The notes under the pieces are model-generated. The model was not told the DNA's origin and searched no databases. It saw nothing but the letters and a program-made list of their open reading frames with translations. This document shows positions 33,148-35,550 of a DNA stretch of 35,550 nucleotides, piece after piece; positions within the stretch are counted from its first letter, which is position 1; each line of letters opens with the position of its first letter. The stretch covers positions 1-35,550 of the forward strand of contig JAUHYK010000044.1 in assembly GCA_030426465.1 (NCBI GenBank), read 5' to 3'. The position numbers and the translations under genes were made by a program. Source of the DNA: Alphaproteobacteria bacterium. Lineage in GTDB: Bacteria; Pseudomonadota; Alphaproteobacteria; Caulobacterales; Parvularculaceae.

Positions 33148-34779
33148 CTAAAGTTTGATTTCTTTTGGACGCTTGGAGAGGAGATACCCCCCCGCGAACA
33201 AACGCGTCAGCACATAAGCGGTGAAAACCGACGTCACGACCCCAACCGCAAGCGTAATGGCGAAGCCCCGCACGGGACCGGCGCCAAGCTGGAACATGAT
33301 CAGCGCCGCGAGAAAGGTTGTGATGTTGGCGTCGATAATAGCCGAACGCGCTTTGTCGTAACCGGTTTCAGCCGCCTTGATCGGCGCCTTTCCGGCGAAA
33401 ATTTCTTCGCGGATGCGCTCGAAGATGAGCACATTGGCGTCCACCGCCATCCCGATGGTCAACACGATGCCGGCGATGCCAGGCAGTGTCAGTGTCGAAC
33501 CGAGAAGAGACAGAACGCCAGCTATCAGGATGACATTGGCGATCAGCGCGAAGTCCGCATAAACGCCGAAACGGCCATAGCTGATGATCATGTAAATGAT
33601 GACAGCAAGGAAACCGATAATAAGCGCCTTAGCGCCCGCCTCGACTGAATCCTGCCCGAGCTGCGCGCCAACCGAGCGCTGTTCAATAGTGTTGAGTTCG
33701 GCTGGCAAGGCGCCGGACCGTATCAACAACGCGGTGTCAAAAGCTTCCTGCGCCGTAAAACTGCCTGTGATGCGGCCCTGCCCTTGCGTGATCGCTGTCT
33801 GGATCGTCGGCGCCGAGATGATCTCGTTATCAAGAACAATGGCGAAAACCGAGCCAATATTATTTCGTGTGTAATCTGCGAATCGTCGTGCGCCGCGATT
33901 ATCGAAACCGAAATTGATCTGGAAACCGCCGTCGGGGTCCGGCGCCGATGACGCATCCACAACCATGTCGCCAGTGACTTCCGCATCTTCATAAAGGACC
34001 AGTCCGGGCCGGCCCGACCCTTCAAGGCTCGCGAATTCGACATACATGCGCCCCGGCGGAAGGAGGCCGGCTTGCGCGTCCGCGAAGCTCACCGTCGGGT
34101 CCATGCGGTGAAAACTGAGCTGTCCCGTGCGATTGATCAGTGCTTTCAGCGCTTCCGGATCATTGTCGCCAGGCACCTGCACAACGATGCGATCGACGCC
34201 CTGCGGCGCGATCAGCACTTCCTTGTTGCCGGCCGGATCGATACGGCGACGCACGACTTCAATGGAATCGCGCACGGCCTCGTCCGACCAGTAGCGCTCC
34301 GCCTCCGGCGTCATCGCAACTTCAAAACGCTGACCGTCAACGTTCAAACTATATGCCCGAATGCCAAGCCCCAACGCGCCGCCAACGCCGCCACGGGTCA
34401 GACCACGCAAGCGTTCTTCCGCCTGTTCCGCGTCAGCCGGATCTGCGATCAGCAACGTAATCACATGGGTGTCGTCATTATAGGACAGGCTTTCCACCGA
34501 GATGCGCTCTCGGTTCGCCGCCCGGTTAGGCCTTAATTCCCGGCGCACATCCCCCATCAGCGCCTTCATCCGGTCGTCGATGACTTTCGCCGTGTCGACG
34601 CTAAGCATGAGGTGCGAACCGCCCTGAAGGTCGAGGCCGAGATTAATCGTCCCCTTCGGCATGATGCCCGGCAGGCTGTTCCGGGCGTCCTCGGAAAGAA
34701 GATTTGGAATCGCGAAAAGCGCGCCGAGAAACACGATCAGCGCGACGCCGGCAGTCTGGAATTTTGAAAACTGAAGCAT
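33148..34779 (-). CDS. secD: Protein translocase subunit SecD
   Basis: 543 residues, in the alphaproteobacterial size range (E. coli SecD is about 615). One N-terminal helix, a large periplasmic domain opening with LGLDLQGGSHLMLSVD, and five C-terminal helices. Other SecD markers are VVRRRIDPAGNKEVLIAPQG, the hinge LLIRSGALPAELNTIEQRSVG, and the DANVLIFERIREE motif shared with SecF. It forms an operon yajC-secD-secF, with 53 and 9 bases between genes. No clear Shine-Dalgarno is visible before ATG 34779. Confidence 0.97.
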   Translation of the reverse strand: MLQFSKFQTAGVALIVFLGALFAIPNLLSEDARNSLPGIMPKGTINLGLDLQGGSHLMLSVDTAKVIDDRMKALMGDVRRELRPNRAANRERISVESLSYNDDTHVITLLIADPADAEQAEERLRGLTRGGVGGALGLGIRAYSLNVDGQRFEVAMTPEAERYWSDEAVRDSIEVVRRRIDPAGNKEVLIAPQGVDRIVVQVPGDNDPEALKALINRTGQLSFHRMDPTVSFADAQAGLLPPGRMYVEFASLEGSGRPGLVLYEDAEVTGDMVVDASSAPDPDGGFQINFGFDNRGARRFADYTRNNIGSVFAIVLDNEIISAPTIQTAITQGQGRITGSFTAQEAFDTALLIRSGALPAELNTIEQRSVGAQLGQDSVEAGAKALIIGFLAVIIYMIISYGRFGVYADFALIANVILIAGVLSLLGSTLTLPGIAGIVLTIGMAVDANVLIFERIREEIFAGKAPIKAAETGYDKARSAIIDANITTFLAALIMFQLGAGPVRGFAITLAVGVVTSVFTAYVLTRLFAGGYLLSKRPKEIKL

Positions 34780-34832
34780 GAGGATCAGCCCGGTTTCGGC
34801 GCCTCGAGCGCCATATTTTACTTGCGGCGCGA

Positions 34833-35162
34833 TTAGTCGTTGGCGGGCGGCTGGGGCTTGGTGCGTACGTCGCTGAGCGTCGATTTCACGACCTTCACCG
34901 TCACACTATCAGCCAGTTCAACCATCACTTCTTCGCCTTCCAGGACTTTTGTCACCTTGCCGACAATACCGCCCGCTGTGACCACAACATCGCCGCGGCG
35001 AACATTCGACACCATTTCCTGATGCTTTTTGCGCGCCGTCATCTGGGGACGGATCAGCAGGAAATAGAAAATCACGAAAATCAGAACCGGAAACGCCAGA
35101 TTGAGAATCGGGTTCGGCGCGGCGGCGTCGGCGGCCTGCGCATAAGCGGGCGAAAAGAACAT
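34833..35162 (-). CDS. yajC: Preprotein translocase subunit YajC
   Basis: 109 residues: a short N-terminus, one membrane helix (about 22-40), then a cytoplasmic domain. The family pattern is complete: FYFLLIRPQMTARKKHQEMV, RRGDVVVTAGGIVGKV and a terminal valine-rich VELADSVTVKVVKSTLSDV. YajC binds SecDF in the inner membrane and is encoded first in the operon, as in most bacteria. Confidence 0.96.
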   Translation of the reverse strand: MFFSPAYAQAADAAAPNPILNLAFPVLIFVIFYFLLIRPQMTARKKHQEMVSNVRRGDVVVTAGGIVGKVTKVLEGEEVMVELADSVTVKVVKSTLSDVRTKPQPPAND

Positions 35163-35408
35163 CAGCAGATAACTCCCTCGGGAAGCGGACCGGGCCGCCA
35201 GGTCATTTGTTTTCTTATGGCCCCATCATACAAACACATGGGCCCGGTAAGGTCCGCGGGATATATAGCCATCCAAGGTCCGGTTGCAATGCGCCCGGCC
35301 GCCCTTTTCCCTTGGCCCCGCCGACCAGCCCGGCTGGCGGCGCAGGAATTGCTGGCCATCTCCGCCGGATCACTGAAAGACCGGCATGCGAAACAGGATC
35401 AACGCAAA

Positions 35409-35550
35409 ATGGGCGCAAAAACCCTTATTCTAGGCCTCGACGGCACCGACAACCGCCTAATCGACCGGATGATCGCGGACGGCGAGGCGCCCAATTTCGC
35501 CCGTCTGAAGGAGCGGTCTGCGACGTTTGAGCTTGAAAACGACCCGGCCC
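35409..35550 (+). CDS. Alkaline-phosphatase-superfamily protein, type I phosphodiesterase/nucleotide pyrophosphatase-like (partial, 3' end outside)
   Basis: The first 47 codons of a gene that runs off the right edge. ATG 35409 has AGGA about 10 bases upstream. The start MGAKTLILGLDGTDNRLIDR, followed by APNFARLKERSATFE, matches the beginning of phosphodiesterase/nucleotide-pyrophosphatase-type proteins, in which the Asp of the LDG motif binds a metal and the PNFARL stretch precedes the catalytic Ser/Thr. That residue lies beyond the window. Diverges from yajC. Substrate unknown. Confidence 0.7.
   Translation, partial: MGAKTLILGLDGTDNRLIDRMIADGEAPNFARLKERSATFELENDPA

Overview
The window reads as a piece of an alphaproteobacterial chromosome, GC-rich (roughly 60% by eye) and densely coded on both strands. 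Evidence for the class: a circularly permuted two-piece tmRNA next to an alpha-type SspB, an RHH_4-type ribbon-helix-helix protein, a DUF4153 membrane protein, and a thyA/folA/hflK/hflC/degP neighbourhood in the order usual for this class. No prophage, insertion sequence, CRISPR array, rRNA or ordinary tRNA was found. The order cannot be fixed from this sequence alone.

Layout. (1) 1-2311: a possible ribosome binding site for a gene starting just left of the window, a sodium:neurotransmitter-symporter-family transporter (-) and a lone Hpt phosphotransfer protein (+). (2) 2314-7967: a complete rod-shape operon on the minus strand, mreB-mreC-mreD-mrdA-rodA, with very small gaps. (3) 8259-10478: a VTT/TVP38 membrane protein, a membrane-anchored GH24 lysozyme-like protein that seems to have lost two of three catalytic residues, and a secreted SnoaL-like protein. 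(4) 10535-17209: miaA and serB (divergent), a DegP/HtrA protease, hflC/hflK and an Mrp-type ATPase. (5) 17217-20839: a secreted Ala/Pro-rich protein with a SnoaL-like C-terminus, an AT-rich dihydrofolate reductase, a GNAT acetyltransferase and thyA. (6) 20969-25383: DUF4153 protein, XRE regulator, tmRNA, sspB and fumC. The tmRNA encodes the tag (A)ANDNNSEGLALAA, and SspB is the adaptor that delivers such tagged proteins to ClpXP, so a tag and its reader are side by side. (7) 25515-28849: a small unknown protein, a strong hairpin, an RHH protein and a GlnE homologue. (8) 28989-35162: a ClC-family protein, a squalene/phytoene-synthase-fold protein, Fe superoxide dismutase and the Sec accessory genes yajC-secD-secF. 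(9) 35409-end: the start of a phosphodiesterase/nucleotide-pyrophosphatase-like gene that runs off the window.

Most of the window is core housekeeping. The points most worth checking are: a GlnE homologue whose aligned catalytic Asp motifs are missing in both nucleotidyltransferase domains; the apparently detoxified, membrane-tethered lysozyme; the AT-rich DHFR segment inside a GC-rich conserved cluster; and the tmRNA-sspB pair with duplicated terminator-like repeats between them. Start sites were chosen by Shine-Dalgarno spacing and family alignment from memory; no database search was possible.
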